Assembly (NCBI RefSeq): GCF_036182465.1 | Contig: NZ_CP108081.1 | Span: forward strand, 8,990,001-9,054,000 | Source: Streptomyces sp. NBC_00258 | GTDB lineage: Bacteria > Actinomycetota > Actinomycetes > Streptomycetales > Streptomycetaceae | Length of the DNA stretch: 64,000 bases | Reading direction: 5' to 3' | Part shown: positions 14,913-23,283 of the stretch, one piece after another | How positions within the stretch are numbered: the first letter of the stretch is position 1 | How the letters are laid out: each line of letters opens with the position of its first letter | Position numbers and translations under genes: made by a program | The notes under the pieces: generated by a model | Told to the model about the DNA's origin: nothing | Databases searched by the model: none | Seen by the model: only the letters and a program-made list of their open reading frames with translations

Positions 14913-15038
14913 GGGGCGGGGCCGTGCCGGTATGTCACGTTCGCGACTGCCGGGCGTACTGCCCTGGGTTCCATCGGTGGGCGTTTCCCGTGGGAGCCGT
15001 ACGTCGCGAACGTTGACATACCGGCACGGCCCCGCCCC
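14913..15038. repeat. Long imperfect palindrome, MITE-like
   Basis: The arms 14913-14946 and 15004-15038 are inverted copies (about 33 bp, one extra base in the right arm), reading GGGGCGGGGCCGTGCCGG then TATGTCA...CGCGA. The 57-nt centre has weaker internal pairing. It lies between acdS and the LacI gene. No clear target-site duplication is seen. It could be a terminator, an RNA structure or a small mobile-element remnant. Confidence 0.6.
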
Positions 15039-15115
15039 GCGTGCGTCGGCGGCTGCGGGGTTTTGGGGGTGTTCCCCCGGTGGGTGTGTCGTGGTGGCCG
15101 GTTACAGTGCACTTC

Positions 15116-16156
15116 GTGCGGGGTGATGAGCGGCTGGGGTCGAGTGGCGGGCAGGTCGGCGGGGGGCGTCGGCGGGCCACCATCCATGATGTTGCCCAGT
15201 TGGCGGGGGTGTCGCGGCAGACGGTTTCACGGGCTGTCAATGACAAGGGTGAGATCGATCCCGGGACCAAGGAGCGGGTGCTTGAGGCCGCTCGGGCGCT
15301 GGACTACCGGCCCAGCCGGTTCGCGCGGGGGCTGGTGCGGAAGGGAACCGTGACGGTGGGTCTGGTGATTCCGGACCTGATGAATCCGTTCTTTCCCGAG
15401 GTGGCCGCCGGGGTGCTGGAAGCCGCCGAGCTGCGTGGGTGGCAGGTGGTGGTGTGGGACTCCCGTACCGATGAGGCCCGGGAGCGGGAGGCGCTTGATG
15501 TGCTGTCCCATCAGGCCGATGCCGTTGTGGGGTACTTCAAGAACGAGGACGACGTGCTCGCCCGGCGGCTGGGCGGTGTGCCGTTGGTGCTGTTGGAGCG
15601 CGGGCCTCAGCAGACCCGGTTCGGGGCCGTCGGTATCGACGTTGCCGCCGGTATGGAGCAGGGCCTTGCTCATTTGGTCCGGGCCGGACATCGCAGGATC
15701 GGCATGCTGGACGGGGAGCGGAGTGAGGTTCCCGGTGAGCGCCGGAAGGCGTTTCTGCGCGAGGTGCGGCGGCTTGGGCTGCCCGTCGACGACAGCTGGA
15801 TCGTGCTGTGTCCTGAGCACAGTGTGGGTGGTGGTGAGGCGGGGGCGGAGCGGTTGCTCGACGCGCGGCCGGAGATCACTGGTGTGGTGGGGTTCAACGA
15901 TCTGATCGCCGTCGGGGCCATGCGTGCCGCCCGGCGTCGGGGGCTGCGGATTCCGGACGATCTGGCCGTTCTGGGCTTCGACGGGCTTTCCCTGGGTGAA
16001 CTGGTGGAGCCCGGTCTGACCACACTTCATATCGACAAGCGGCGGTTGGGGCGGCTGGCCGTCGAGCAGGTGGCGCGGCTGCGGGCCGGCGAGGAGCCGC
16101 TGAGCGGCGCGGACGCCTGGGTCATTCCCGAGCTGGTGGTGCGGGCCTCCGCCTGA
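15116..16156 (+). CDS. LacI-family transcriptional regulator
   Basis: 346 aa. The N-terminal LacI HTH (ATIHDVAQLAGVSRQTVSRA) and hinge YRPSRFARGLV are followed by a periplasmic-binding-like domain with TVTVGLVIPDLMNPFFPEV and VVGFNDLIAVGAMRAAR. GTG 15116 is chosen because a -10-like TACAGT (15103-15108) sits just upstream and no Shine-Dalgarno sequence is seen; GTG 15107 is an alternative. It faces in the same direction as the sugar ABC operon that starts 196 nt downstream, whose promoter carries a perfect palindrome, so it likely represses that operon. Confidence 0.88.
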   Translation: MRGDERLGSSGGQVGGGRRRATIHDVAQLAGVSRQTVSRAVNDKGEIDPGTKERVLEAARALDYRPSRFARGLVRKGTVTVGLVIPDLMNPFFPEVAAGVLEAAELRGWQVVVWDSRTDEAREREALDVLSHQADAVVGYFKNEDDVLARRLGGVPLVLLERGPQQTRFGAVGIDVAAGMEQGLAHLVRAGHRRIGMLDGERSEVPGERRKAFLREVRRLGLPVDDSWIVLCPEHSVGGGEAGAERLLDARPEITGVVGFNDLIAVGAMRAARRRGLRIPDDLAVLGFDGLSLGELVEPGLTTLHIDKRRLGRLAVEQVARLRAGEEPLSGADAWVIPELVVRASA

Positions 16157-16192
16157 GTCTCTCCGCAGCGACAGATAGCGCTTGCACATGTC

Positions 16193-16250
16193 TTGACACT
16201 CGTTTTCGGCCGCCTCGATACTCGACGGCAACGTTCACGTGAACGTTCAC
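16193..16250 (+). promoter_or_regulatory. Promoter and LacI-type operator of the sugar ABC operon
   Basis: TTGACA (16193-16198), an 18-bp spacer and GATACT (16217-16222) form a near-consensus promoter. An 18-bp perfect palindrome AACGTTCACGTGAACGTT (16230-16247) covers the expected transcription start, with an overlapping second palindrome GTGAACGTTCAC (16239-16250). A GCGCTTGC half-site lies just upstream of the -35 (about 16178-16185). Confidence 0.75.
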
Positions 16251-16351
16251 GGAGCCTCCCGACATCGTTGTCCCGACCTTCCTCCTCGGAAAACGGGCCC
16301 GCGGCCGCGCCCTTTCCCGGCCGACCGTGCCCGGAAAGTGAGTGCGCGCCG

Positions 16352-17656
16352 ATGGAACACCGAACGATGTCCCGCAGGGGTCTGCTGGGGGCCTCCCTCG
16401 GCGGTGCGGGCGCCGCGCTGCTCGGCCTGACGGGATGCGGGGCGGGCAATGGCTCGGCCTCCGCGGGCACCGATCACCTGAGCCTCTGGTACTGGAAGGG
16501 CTCGCTGAGCGACAAGCTGCTCGCCACCGCCAGGCGTGCCGTACCCGGTGTGCCGGGGCTGAGGGTGAAGGGGTCCCAGATCCCCGACGGGGACATCGAC
16601 TCGAAGGTCCGTACGAGTCTTGCCGCCCGTGCCTATGTGCCGGATCTGACGGTCGTGAACTCCGACAACCTCGCCACGTTCTTTCCCGATGAGAACGAGT
16701 TTCTTGACTTGCGGACGCTGGGTGCCGAGGGCGTGCGTGGTGAGTATCTCGACTGGAAGTGGAAGGGGTGCTTCGCTCCTTCGGGGCGGATGATCGGCTT
16801 CCCGCTCGATGCCGGACCTACCGCGCTCTACTACCGGCGTGATCTCTTCCGGCGGGCCGGGCTGCCCGACGAGCCGCAAGCCGTTGCCGAGGAGCTCTCC
16901 ACCTGGGAGAAATACCTCGCTGCCGGGCAGGCGCTCCGGAAGGGGCCCGGCAAGCCGTATCTGGTGAGCAACGTCGGCAATGTTTTTCAGCAGGTGTTGC
17001 TCCAGAGCCCCAAGCAGTTCGTGGACGCCGACAACCGCTTCATCGGCGACCAGGAACACATCAGGCGCGCCTGGGACCTCTCCGTGGAGATCCTCCGGCA
17101 GGGGCTCAGCGCCCGGATCGTGGACGGCACGCCCGACTACAACGCGGCCATGAGCGGGGGACGCGTCGCTTCGATGACCACGGCGGTGTGGGCCATCAAC
17201 GGACTGAAGGACACCGCGCCGAAGACGTCCGGGGCCTGGCGGCTGACCACCATGCCCGACGGACCCGCCAACTACGGCGGCTCGTACGTCACCCTGACCC
17301 GCTACTGCCGCGACCCGGAGGGCGCCTTCGCCTTCGTGAAGTGGCTGCTCGGCCCGGCGAACCAGCTCAAGAGCTACCAGGAGATGGCCCTGTTCCCCAC
17401 CACTCCGGCCGCCTACGCCGACCCCGCGATGCACAAGCCCGACCCCTTCTTCGGCGGTCAGCGGCCCATCGACGTCTTCGGCCCGGCCGCCCAGAAGGCC
17501 CCCGTCGTCTACTTCAGCCCGTACGAGGAGACCGCCAACACCCCGTTCTTCCAGGAGCTGACCAACGTGGAATCGCTCGGCAAGAAACCCGACCGGGCCT
17601 GGCGGGACGCCGTGAACACCGCCGAGACCACGCTGTCCCGAATGGGGGTGAGCTGA
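16352..17656 (+). CDS. Sugar ABC transporter substrate-binding lipoprotein
   Basis: 434 aa. The signal MSRRGLLGASLGGAG has a twin arginine and a lipobox ending LTGC, so it is probably a Tat-exported lipoprotein. The family-1 binding fold includes LSLWYWKGSLSDKLL, FPLDAGPTALYYRRDLFRRAGLP and a C-terminal YEETANTPFFQEL. The sugar is unknown. ATG 16352 is used; ATG 16367 would also keep the signal. It is the first gene of a three-gene operon under the LacI-type operator and no ATPase gene follows. Confidence 0.88.
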   Translation: MEHRTMSRRGLLGASLGGAGAALLGLTGCGAGNGSASAGTDHLSLWYWKGSLSDKLLATARRAVPGVPGLRVKGSQIPDGDIDSKVRTSLAARAYVPDLTVVNSDNLATFFPDENEFLDLRTLGAEGVRGEYLDWKWKGCFAPSGRMIGFPLDAGPTALYYRRDLFRRAGLPDEPQAVAEELSTWEKYLAAGQALRKGPGKPYLVSNVGNVFQQVLLQSPKQFVDADNRFIGDQEHIRRAWDLSVEILRQGLSARIVDGTPDYNAAMSGGRVASMTTAVWAINGLKDTAPKTSGAWRLTTMPDGPANYGGSYVTLTRYCRDPEGAFAFVKWLLGPANQLKSYQEMALFPTTPAAYADPAMHKPDPFFGGQRPIDVFGPAAQKAPVVYFSPYEETANTPFFQELTNVESLGKKPDRAWRDAVNTAETTLSRMGVS

Positions 17657-17657
17657 C

Positions 17658-18680
17658 ATGGCCACGGTTCTCGACTCGGCCGGTGCGCCGGAGGCCGACG
17701 AACGGCGACCTGCCCGTCGCTCTCGCGCCACCGCCCCGGGCGGGCGACGGCGCCATGGGCCGCCCCTCCTCGCCATCTCGCCGTTCTACGTGCTCTTCGC
17801 CGTCTTCGGCGCCTTCCCGGTGGTCTTCTCCCTGTACCTGTCCTTCCAGGACTGGGACGGCATCGGTGACATGCGCTTCGTCGGGCTCAAGCAGTACGGC
17901 TGGCTGCTCGAGGACTCGGTGTTCTGGCACTCGGTGCTCAACACCTTCGAGATCTGGTTCCTGTCCACGGTGCCGATGCTGTTCCTGGCCCTGGTGCTCG
18001 CGTTCCTGCTGCACTCGCAGGTCCGGTTCACCGGCGCGTACCGGGTGGCGTACTTCATCCCCAACGTCACCTCGATGGTCGCCATGACCGTCGTCTTCGG
18101 CTCGGTCTTCGCCCAGACGGGACTCGCCAACTCGGCGCTGAGGGTCGTCGGGATCGACGGCGTCGGCTGGCTGTCCTCCGAGTGGGGGATCAAGGTGTCC
18201 CTCTCCATCATGATCATCTGGCGGTGGGTCGGCTACAACGCCCTGATCTTCCTGGCGGGCCTCCAGGCCATTCCGACCGAGCACTTCGAGGCCGCCCGTG
18301 TCGACGGGGCGAACAGCTGGCAGACCCTCTTCCGGGTCGTGCTGCCGCAGCTGCGGCCGGTGGTCCTCTTCGCCGCCGTCACGTCCACCATCAACGGCCT
18401 GCAGATCTTCACCGAGTCCCAGGTGCTGTTCCAGTCGACCGATGTCGGAACCATCGGCGGACCGGGCCAGGAAGGTATGACCATCGTGCTCTATCTGTGG
18501 CAGAAGGCCTTCAAGGACCACCAGTTCGGCTACGGGGCCGCGATGGGCTGGCTCCTCTTCGCGATCATCGCGGTCTTCACCCTCATCAACTGGCGGCTGG
18601 TCTCCGGCTCCGACCGCGAGGACCGCGCCGGTATCCGGTCACTGCTGCGACGCAAGGGGGCCGCCCGCAATGGCCGCTGA
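17658..18680 (+). CDS. Sugar ABC transporter permease (MalF/UgpA type)
   Basis: 340 aa with six predicted membrane helices. The first is LLAISPFYVLFAVFGAFPVVFS, and the EAA loop is EHFEAARVDGANSWQTLFRV in the typical position. The start is 1 nt after the stop of the binding protein. It pairs with the next permease to form the channel. A shared MsiK-type ATPase is presumed because none is encoded here. Confidence 0.9.
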   Translation: MATVLDSAGAPEADERRPARRSRATAPGGRRRHGPPLLAISPFYVLFAVFGAFPVVFSLYLSFQDWDGIGDMRFVGLKQYGWLLEDSVFWHSVLNTFEIWFLSTVPMLFLALVLAFLLHSQVRFTGAYRVAYFIPNVTSMVAMTVVFGSVFAQTGLANSALRVVGIDGVGWLSSEWGIKVSLSIMIIWRWVGYNALIFLAGLQAIPTEHFEAARVDGANSWQTLFRVVLPQLRPVVLFAAVTSTINGLQIFTESQVLFQSTDVGTIGGPGQEGMTIVLYLWQKAFKDHQFGYGAAMGWLLFAIIAVFTLINWRLVSGSDREDRAGIRSLLRRKGAARNGR

Positions 18681-19542
18681 CGACAGGACGACCGGGAGCG
18701 CGGGGCTCGCCATCGGCTCCGGCAGCCGGCTCACCCGGATCTGTGTCCGGGGGGTGCTGCTGCTCGGTGTGCTGATCTCGCTGTTCCCCTTCTACTGGCT
18801 GGTGGTGATGGCTTCCGGCACCACCGAGGACATCTACAGCTACCCGCCCAAGTTGGTACCGGGACCGCATCTCCTGGACAACATGGGGCGGGTGCTCGAC
18901 ACCGTCGACTTCTTCGGATCGCTGTTCAACACCGTCGTCGTCGCCGTGGTCGGGACCGCGCTGGTGCTGTTCTTCGACTCGCTGGCCGCGTTCGCCTTCG
19001 CCAAGTACGAGTTCCCGGGCAAGAAGTTCCTCTTCGGTGGCCTGCTGGTCACGTACATGATCCCCGCGCAGCTCTCCCTGGTGCCGCAGTTCGTCACCAT
19101 GGCGGAGTTCGGCTGGGCCGGCTCGTTGCAGGCGCTGATCATTCCCGGTGCGGCCAACGCCTTCGGCATCTTCTGGATGCGCCAGTACGCGCAGAACTCG
19201 CTGCCCGACGAACTGCTCGACGCCGGGCGGATCGACGGCGCCGGTTTCTTCCGGCTCTACTGGCAGGTCGCGATGCCGTTGTTCCGGCCCGCGCTGGCGT
19301 TCCTCGGCATCTTCACCTTCATCAGCATCTGGAACGACTACATCTGGCCGCTGGTCGTGATGATCGACCCCGACAGGGTCACCCTCCAGGTCGCCCTGGC
19401 GAACCTCAACGTCCTCTACAACACCGACTACTCCCTGGTGATGGCAGGTGCGTTGATGAGCGTCGTTCCGCTGATCATCGTGTTCCTGATCGGGGCGCGG
19501 CACTTCCTCAGGGACCTCGCCGCGGGTGCCACGAAGATGTGA
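18670..19542 (+). CDS. Sugar ABC transporter permease (MalG/UgpE type)
   Basis: 290 aa with six predicted membrane helices, starting VLLLGVLISLFPFYWLVVMA. The EAA loop is DELLDAGRIDGAGFFRLYWQ and the C-terminus IGARHFLRDLAAGATKM. Its start overlaps the previous gene by 11 nt, indicating translational coupling. A 23-bp terminator follows. Confidence 0.9.
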   Translation: MAADDRTTGSAGLAIGSGSRLTRICVRGVLLLGVLISLFPFYWLVVMASGTTEDIYSYPPKLVPGPHLLDNMGRVLDTVDFFGSLFNTVVVAVVGTALVLFFDSLAAFAFAKYEFPGKKFLFGGLLVTYMIPAQLSLVPQFVTMAEFGWAGSLQALIIPGAANAFGIFWMRQYAQNSLPDELLDAGRIDGAGFFRLYWQVAMPLFRPALAFLGIFTFISIWNDYIWPLVVMIDPDRVTLQVALANLNVLYNTDYSLVMAGALMSVVPLIIVFLIGARHFLRDLAAGATKM

Positions 19543-19548
19543 CCCGGC

Positions 19549-19599
19549 CACGAACGTGCGGGGCGCCCCCCGGGATGGGGGGCGCCCCGCACGTTCGTG
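19549..19599. terminator. Bidirectional terminator
   Basis: A perfect 23-bp stem (19549-19571 with 19577-19599) with a 5-nt loop lies between the convergent ABC operon and the TerD gene. Confidence 0.88.
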
Positions 19600-19612
19600 G
19601 TGAGGTGGTGGG

Positions 19613-20839
19613 CTACAGCGCCTGGGCCGACGGCTTCACCATGCCGCGGACCGTGCGGGACTTGACGAAGTTGCCGAGGGCCGTCATCTCCCACTCGCCG
19701 GAGAACTGCTTGATGAGCTTGGCCATCATCACGCCGGTCTGGGGCTCCGCGGTCGTGAGGTCGAAGCGGACCAGCTCCTCGCCCGTGGCGGCGTCCAGGA
19801 GGCGGCAGTAGGCCTTGGCGACCTCGGTGAACTTCTGGCCGGAGAAGGAGTTCACCGTGAAGACCAGGCCGGTGACCTCCTGGGGGAGCCGGCCCAGGTC
19901 CACGACGATCACCTCGTCGTCTCCGCCGCCCTCGCCCGTGAGGTTGTCGCCGGAGTGCTTGATCGCGCCGTTCACGATCGAGAGCTTGCCGAAGTAGCAG
20001 CTGTCGATGTGGTTGCGCTGAGGGCCGTACGCGATGACCGACGCGTCCAGGTCGATGTCCTTGCCGCGGTACGCCGGCTCCCAGCCGAGGCCCATCTTCA
20101 CCTGGGAGAGGAACGGGCGGCCGCCCTTGACCAGGGACACGGTCTGGTTCTTCTGGAGGCTTACGCGGCCCTTGTCTAGGTTGATCTTCCCGGCGCCCGG
20201 GGCGGGGGCGGCAGGTGCCGCCGGGGGCGCGGGCGGTGCCGCGGGCGCGGTGACGGGCGGGGCCGGGGGTGTCACCGGGGTCTGGATCGTGGGGGCCGGC
20301 GGGGCGACCGGGGCCGCTGCCTGGGCCGGGGCGGCCGGCTCCTCCACCGTCACGCCGAAGTCCGTGGCGATGCCCGCCAGGCCGTTCGAGTACCCCTGGC
20401 CGACCGCTCGGGCCTTCCATGCGCCGTTGCGCAGGTAGACCTCGACGATCACCAGGGCCGTCTCCGAGCCGAGCTGGGGCGGGGTGAAGGAGGCCAGTAC
20501 GGAGTTGTCGTCGGCGTTGCGGATCGTCGCCGTGGGCTCGACGCCCTGGAAGGTCTGGCCCGCGGCGTCCGGGCTCGCGGTGACGACGATCTTCTCGATG
20601 CCCGGGGGCACGGCCGTCGTGTCGACCGTGATCGAGTCGGGGCTGGTGCCGCCGCCGGAGCGGTATGTCACGCCCTGGCCGGTCGGCTGGTTGTAGAAGA
20701 TGAAGTCGTCGTCGGAGCGCACCTTGCCGTCGGCGGTGAGCAGCAGGCCCGATACGTCGAGCCGCACCGGGGCGGCGACGTCCACCGTCACGCGGGTGAC
20801 GGGGAGAGGGATGTTCGAGCCGGGGGTCATAGCTGTCAT
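19613..20839 (-). CDS. Double TerD-domain stress protein
   Basis: 408 aa with two TerD domains joined by a Pro/Ala linker (about residues 165-220). The N-terminal domain has VSGLLLTADGKVRSDDDFIF and YLRNGAWKARAVGQGY. The C-terminal one starts at INLDKGRVSLQKNQTVSLVK and has DIDLDASVIAYG and EVTGLVFTVNSFSGQKF. TerD folds bind Ca through conserved Asp residues and belong to stress-response systems. No other ter genes are adjacent. ATG 20839 is used; ATG 20830 is also possible. Confidence 0.9.
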   Translation of the reverse strand: MTAMTPGSNIPLPVTRVTVDVAAPVRLDVSGLLLTADGKVRSDDDFIFYNQPTGQGVTYRSGGGTSPDSITVDTTAVPPGIEKIVVTASPDAAGQTFQGVEPTATIRNADDNSVLASFTPPQLGSETALVIVEVYLRNGAWKARAVGQGYSNGLAGIATDFGVTVEEPAAPAQAAAPVAPPAPTIQTPVTPPAPPVTAPAAPPAPPAAPAAPAPGAGKINLDKGRVSLQKNQTVSLVKGGRPFLSQVKMGLGWEPAYRGKDIDLDASVIAYGPQRNHIDSCYFGKLSIVNGAIKHSGDNLTGEGGGDDEVIVVDLGRLPQEVTGLVFTVNSFSGQKFTEVAKAYCRLLDAATGEELVRFDLTTAEPQTGVMMAKLIKQFSGEWEMTALGNFVKSRTVRGMVKPSAQAL

Positions 20840-20934
20840 GCCCCGTGAACGACCGGGCCCGCTTTGCCGTTCCCTTACCTGACCGCCAATTGGGTCAGTG
20901 CGGGTTTGTGCTGGTCAGGGGTGGTCGGTGGCCG

Positions 20935-21156
20935 TCAGTGGCGGTTTCTGGGGTGGTTGCGGGCCGTTCGTTCGTTGCCGTGTTTGTAGTTGCCCGTCCA
21001 GCGGGCCATGACCAGTTGAGGGTCGCCGGATTCCACTTCCGCGAGGAACTGGGTGGCCCTCGGGCCGCGGAGGGTGGTGGCGGGGCGGGTGCCGTGTGTG
21101 ATCGTCACGGTGCCGTCTGGGTGGTGGGCGTAGGCGAAGCCGTTGGGGCGGGGCAT
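20935..21156 (-). CDS. Small conserved Streptomyces protein
   Basis: 73 aa, strongly basic at the C-terminus (GNYKHGNERTARNHPRNRH), with NGFAYAHHPDGTVTITH at the N-terminus. I recognise the pattern as a conserved hypothetical of Streptomyces. The basic tail suggests nucleic-acid contact, but no domain is known. The start is an ATG that fits the conserved MPR-NG-AYAHH opening. Confidence 0.65.
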   Translation of the reverse strand: MPRPNGFAYAHHPDGTVTITHGTRPATTLRGPRATQFLAEVESGDPQLVMARWTGNYKHGNERTARNHPRNRH

Positions 21157-21200
21157 GGGGGGATGGTAGGTCGGCGGGGTGGGGCTGGCCCAAGGGTTTT

Positions 21201-21407
21201 TCGCCCCCGCCGCCCCTGCCCATTCCCGTCACTTACTCGGGGGCTTCGCCCCCGAACCCCCAAAAGACTGCGCAGTTCCCCGCGCCCCTTTTAGGGGCGC
21301 GGGGAACTGCGCGATCAGCCACAGCCGGACCCGCACTCGTAATCGCACTCCACGGGGTCTGGGGCGGAGCCCCAGGGGATGGGAATGGGCAGGGGCGGCG
21401 GGGGCGA
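21201..21407. repeat. Palindromic intergenic repeat, copy 2
   Basis: The outer arms 21201-21227 and 21381-21407 are perfect 27-bp inverted repeats and match copy 1 at 6775-7001. Nested inside is a perfect 19-bp hairpin (21270-21288 with 21294-21312) of the GCGCAGTTCCCCGCGCCCC type, which recurs at 30017, 46426, 47434 and 62541. The right arm ends 9 nt before the stop of the minus-strand dehydrogenase. Confidence 0.8.
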
Positions 21408-21415
21408 GAAAGGTC

Positions 21416-22405
21416 CTACGGGACCACCACGATCTTTCGGCCGACGCCCGAGGCGAACTGGTCCAGGGCCTGGGGGTACTGGTCCAGGGGCAGTCGGTCG
21501 CTGATGAAGATGTCCGGGTCGAGGACACCCGTGGCGAAGAGCTCCGCCGCCCGCTCGAAGCTGTGGAGGACGGCCATGGAGCCGGTGATGGTGATCTCCT
21601 GGTTGTAGATGCGGTACGGGTCGATGGTGACCCGGGTCGCGTAGTCCGCCACGCCGAACTGGAGGAACGTGCCGGCCTTGGCCACCCGCTCCAGGCCGTC
21701 CTGGATCGCCGCCGCGTTGCCCGTGGCGTCGACGACGAGGTCCCACCCCTGCGGCCGGTCGAGCTCGTCGGCCCCGGTGGCCGTCGCCGAGACACCGAGC
21801 CGCTCGGCCGTCGCGAGCCGCTGCGGATTGATGTCCACGACGTCCACGCTCGCCGCACCCGTCCGCTTCGCGAGCTCCAGCATCATCAGGCCCATGGTTC
21901 CTGAGCCGTAGATCAGGACGTGGGCGCCCAGGCGGGAGTTCAGCACGTCGTAGCCGCGGACCGCGCAGGAGAGGGGCTCGACCAGGGCCGCGTCCTGGGT
22001 GCGGACGTGTTCGGGGAGCTTGACGCAGTTCGCCACGGGGGCCGCGGCGTACTGGGCCGCGCCGCCCGCCGTCGTCACGCCGATGGCCGCCCACCGTTCG
22101 CAGAGGTTGTTGTGGCCCGTACGGCAGAACCGGCACTCGTAGCAGTAGAGGGAGGGGTCCACCGCCACCCGGTCGCCGAGCGACAGCTCCGTAACCTGGG
22201 TGCCCACCCCGACCACCTCGCCCGCGAACTCGTGGCCCGGCACGATCGGCAGCTTGGGCGCGAACTCGCCCTGGAGGATGTGCAGATCGGTGCCGCACAG
22301 GCCGCAGGCGGCGACCTCCACGACGACCTCGCGGGGGCCCGGCGTCGGGTCCGGGACCTCGGCCACGACGGCACGGCCCACGGACTCGATGACTGCGGCC
22401 TTCAT
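21416..22405 (-). CDS. Zinc-dependent medium-chain polyol/alcohol dehydrogenase
   Basis: 329 aa. It has the catalytic zinc ligands in CGLCGTDLHILQGEF and GHEFAGEVVGVG, structural zinc cysteines in CYECRFCRTGHNNLC, and the Rossmann segment VLIYGSGTMGLMMLELAKRTG. The Asp in VVDIN predicts NAD preference. The ATG overlaps the stop of the upstream permease gene (ATGA). Its place at the end of a polyol-type ABC operon suggests it oxidises the imported polyol to a ketose. Confidence 0.88.
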   Translation of the reverse strand: MKAAVIESVGRAVVAEVPDPTPGPREVVVEVAACGLCGTDLHILQGEFAPKLPIVPGHEFAGEVVGVGTQVTELSLGDRVAVDPSLYCYECRFCRTGHNNLCERWAAIGVTTAGGAAQYAAAPVANCVKLPEHVRTQDAALVEPLSCAVRGYDVLNSRLGAHVLIYGSGTMGLMMLELAKRTGAASVDVVDINPQRLATAERLGVSATATGADELDRPQGWDLVVDATGNAAAIQDGLERVAKAGTFLQFGVADYATRVTIDPYRIYNQEITITGSMAVLHSFERAAELFATGVLDPDIFISDRLPLDQYPQALDQFASGVGRKIVVVP

Positions 22406-23283
22406 TTCACGGCTCCCAACGACAGGCCCTGGACGAGTTTGTCCTGGGCGGCGAACCCCGCGGCGAGCACCGGCAGGGAGATGACGAGCGACGCGGCGCA
22501 CACCTTCGCCAGGAACAGGCCCTGGCTGGTGATGAAGCCGGTGAGGAAGACGGGGGCCGTCTCCGCCACCACGCCCGTGAGCACTCGGGCGAACAGCAGC
22601 TCGTTCCAGCTGAAGATGAAGCAGATCAGGGCTGTGGCCGCGATGCCCGGGAGGGCGATGGGGGCCACGACCCGCGCGAGGATCGTGGGCAGTTTCGCGC
22701 CGTCTATCTGCGCCGCCTCGATGATCGCCACCGGGACCTCGGAGAGGAACGACTGCATCATCCACACCGCGATCGGCAGGTTCATCGAGGTGTAGAGGAT
22801 GACCAGGAGCCAGATGTTGTCCAGCATTCCCGTGTTCTTCGCGAAGAGGTAGATGGGCAGGAGGCCCGCGACCACCGGGAGCATCTTCGTGGAGAGGAAG
22901 AAGAACAGGACGTCGGTCCACTTCTTCACTGGGCGGATCGAGAGCGCGTATGCCGCGGGGAGGGCCAGCAGGAGGACCAGGAGCGTTGACGCCAGCGATG
23001 CCACCGTCGAGTTGATCAGCGACGGCCAGGGGCTCGCGCCGCCGCCCGCGCCGAAGAACTCGCGGTAGCCGTCGAGTGTGAGGGCGGCCCCGAAGGACGG
23101 GGGATTGGTCGCCGCGTCCTCCTCGGAGTGGAAGGACGTCAGGGCCATCCAGGCGATGGGCAGGAAGAAGACGATCCCGGCCAGCCAGGCGACCAGGCCG
23201 AGGCCCCTTCCCTTGGGGCGGCGGGGACCGGGGTGGCCGGACTCGGCAGTGCGGGGACGTACACGTACAGCGGTGGCGCTCAT
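22402..23283 (-). CDS. Polyol-type ABC transporter permease 2
   Basis: 293 aa with six membrane helices, beginning VAWLAGIVFFLPIAWMALTSF. It has EAA loop VAIIEAAQIDGAKLPTILAR and C-terminal FAAQDKLVQGLSLGAVK, characteristic of the MalG/SmoG type. It starts 1 nt into the overlap with the previous permease and overlaps the dehydrogenase start by 4 nt. Confidence 0.9.
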   Translation of the reverse strand: MSATAVRVRPRTAESGHPGPRRPKGRGLGLVAWLAGIVFFLPIAWMALTSFHSEEDAATNPPSFGAALTLDGYREFFGAGGGASPWPSLINSTVASLASTLLVLLLALPAAYALSIRPVKKWTDVLFFFLSTKMLPVVAGLLPIYLFAKNTGMLDNIWLLVILYTSMNLPIAVWMMQSFLSEVPVAIIEAAQIDGAKLPTILARVVAPIALPGIAATALICFIFSWNELLFARVLTGVVAETAPVFLTGFITSQGLFLAKVCAASLVISLPVLAAGFAAQDKLVQGLSLGAVK

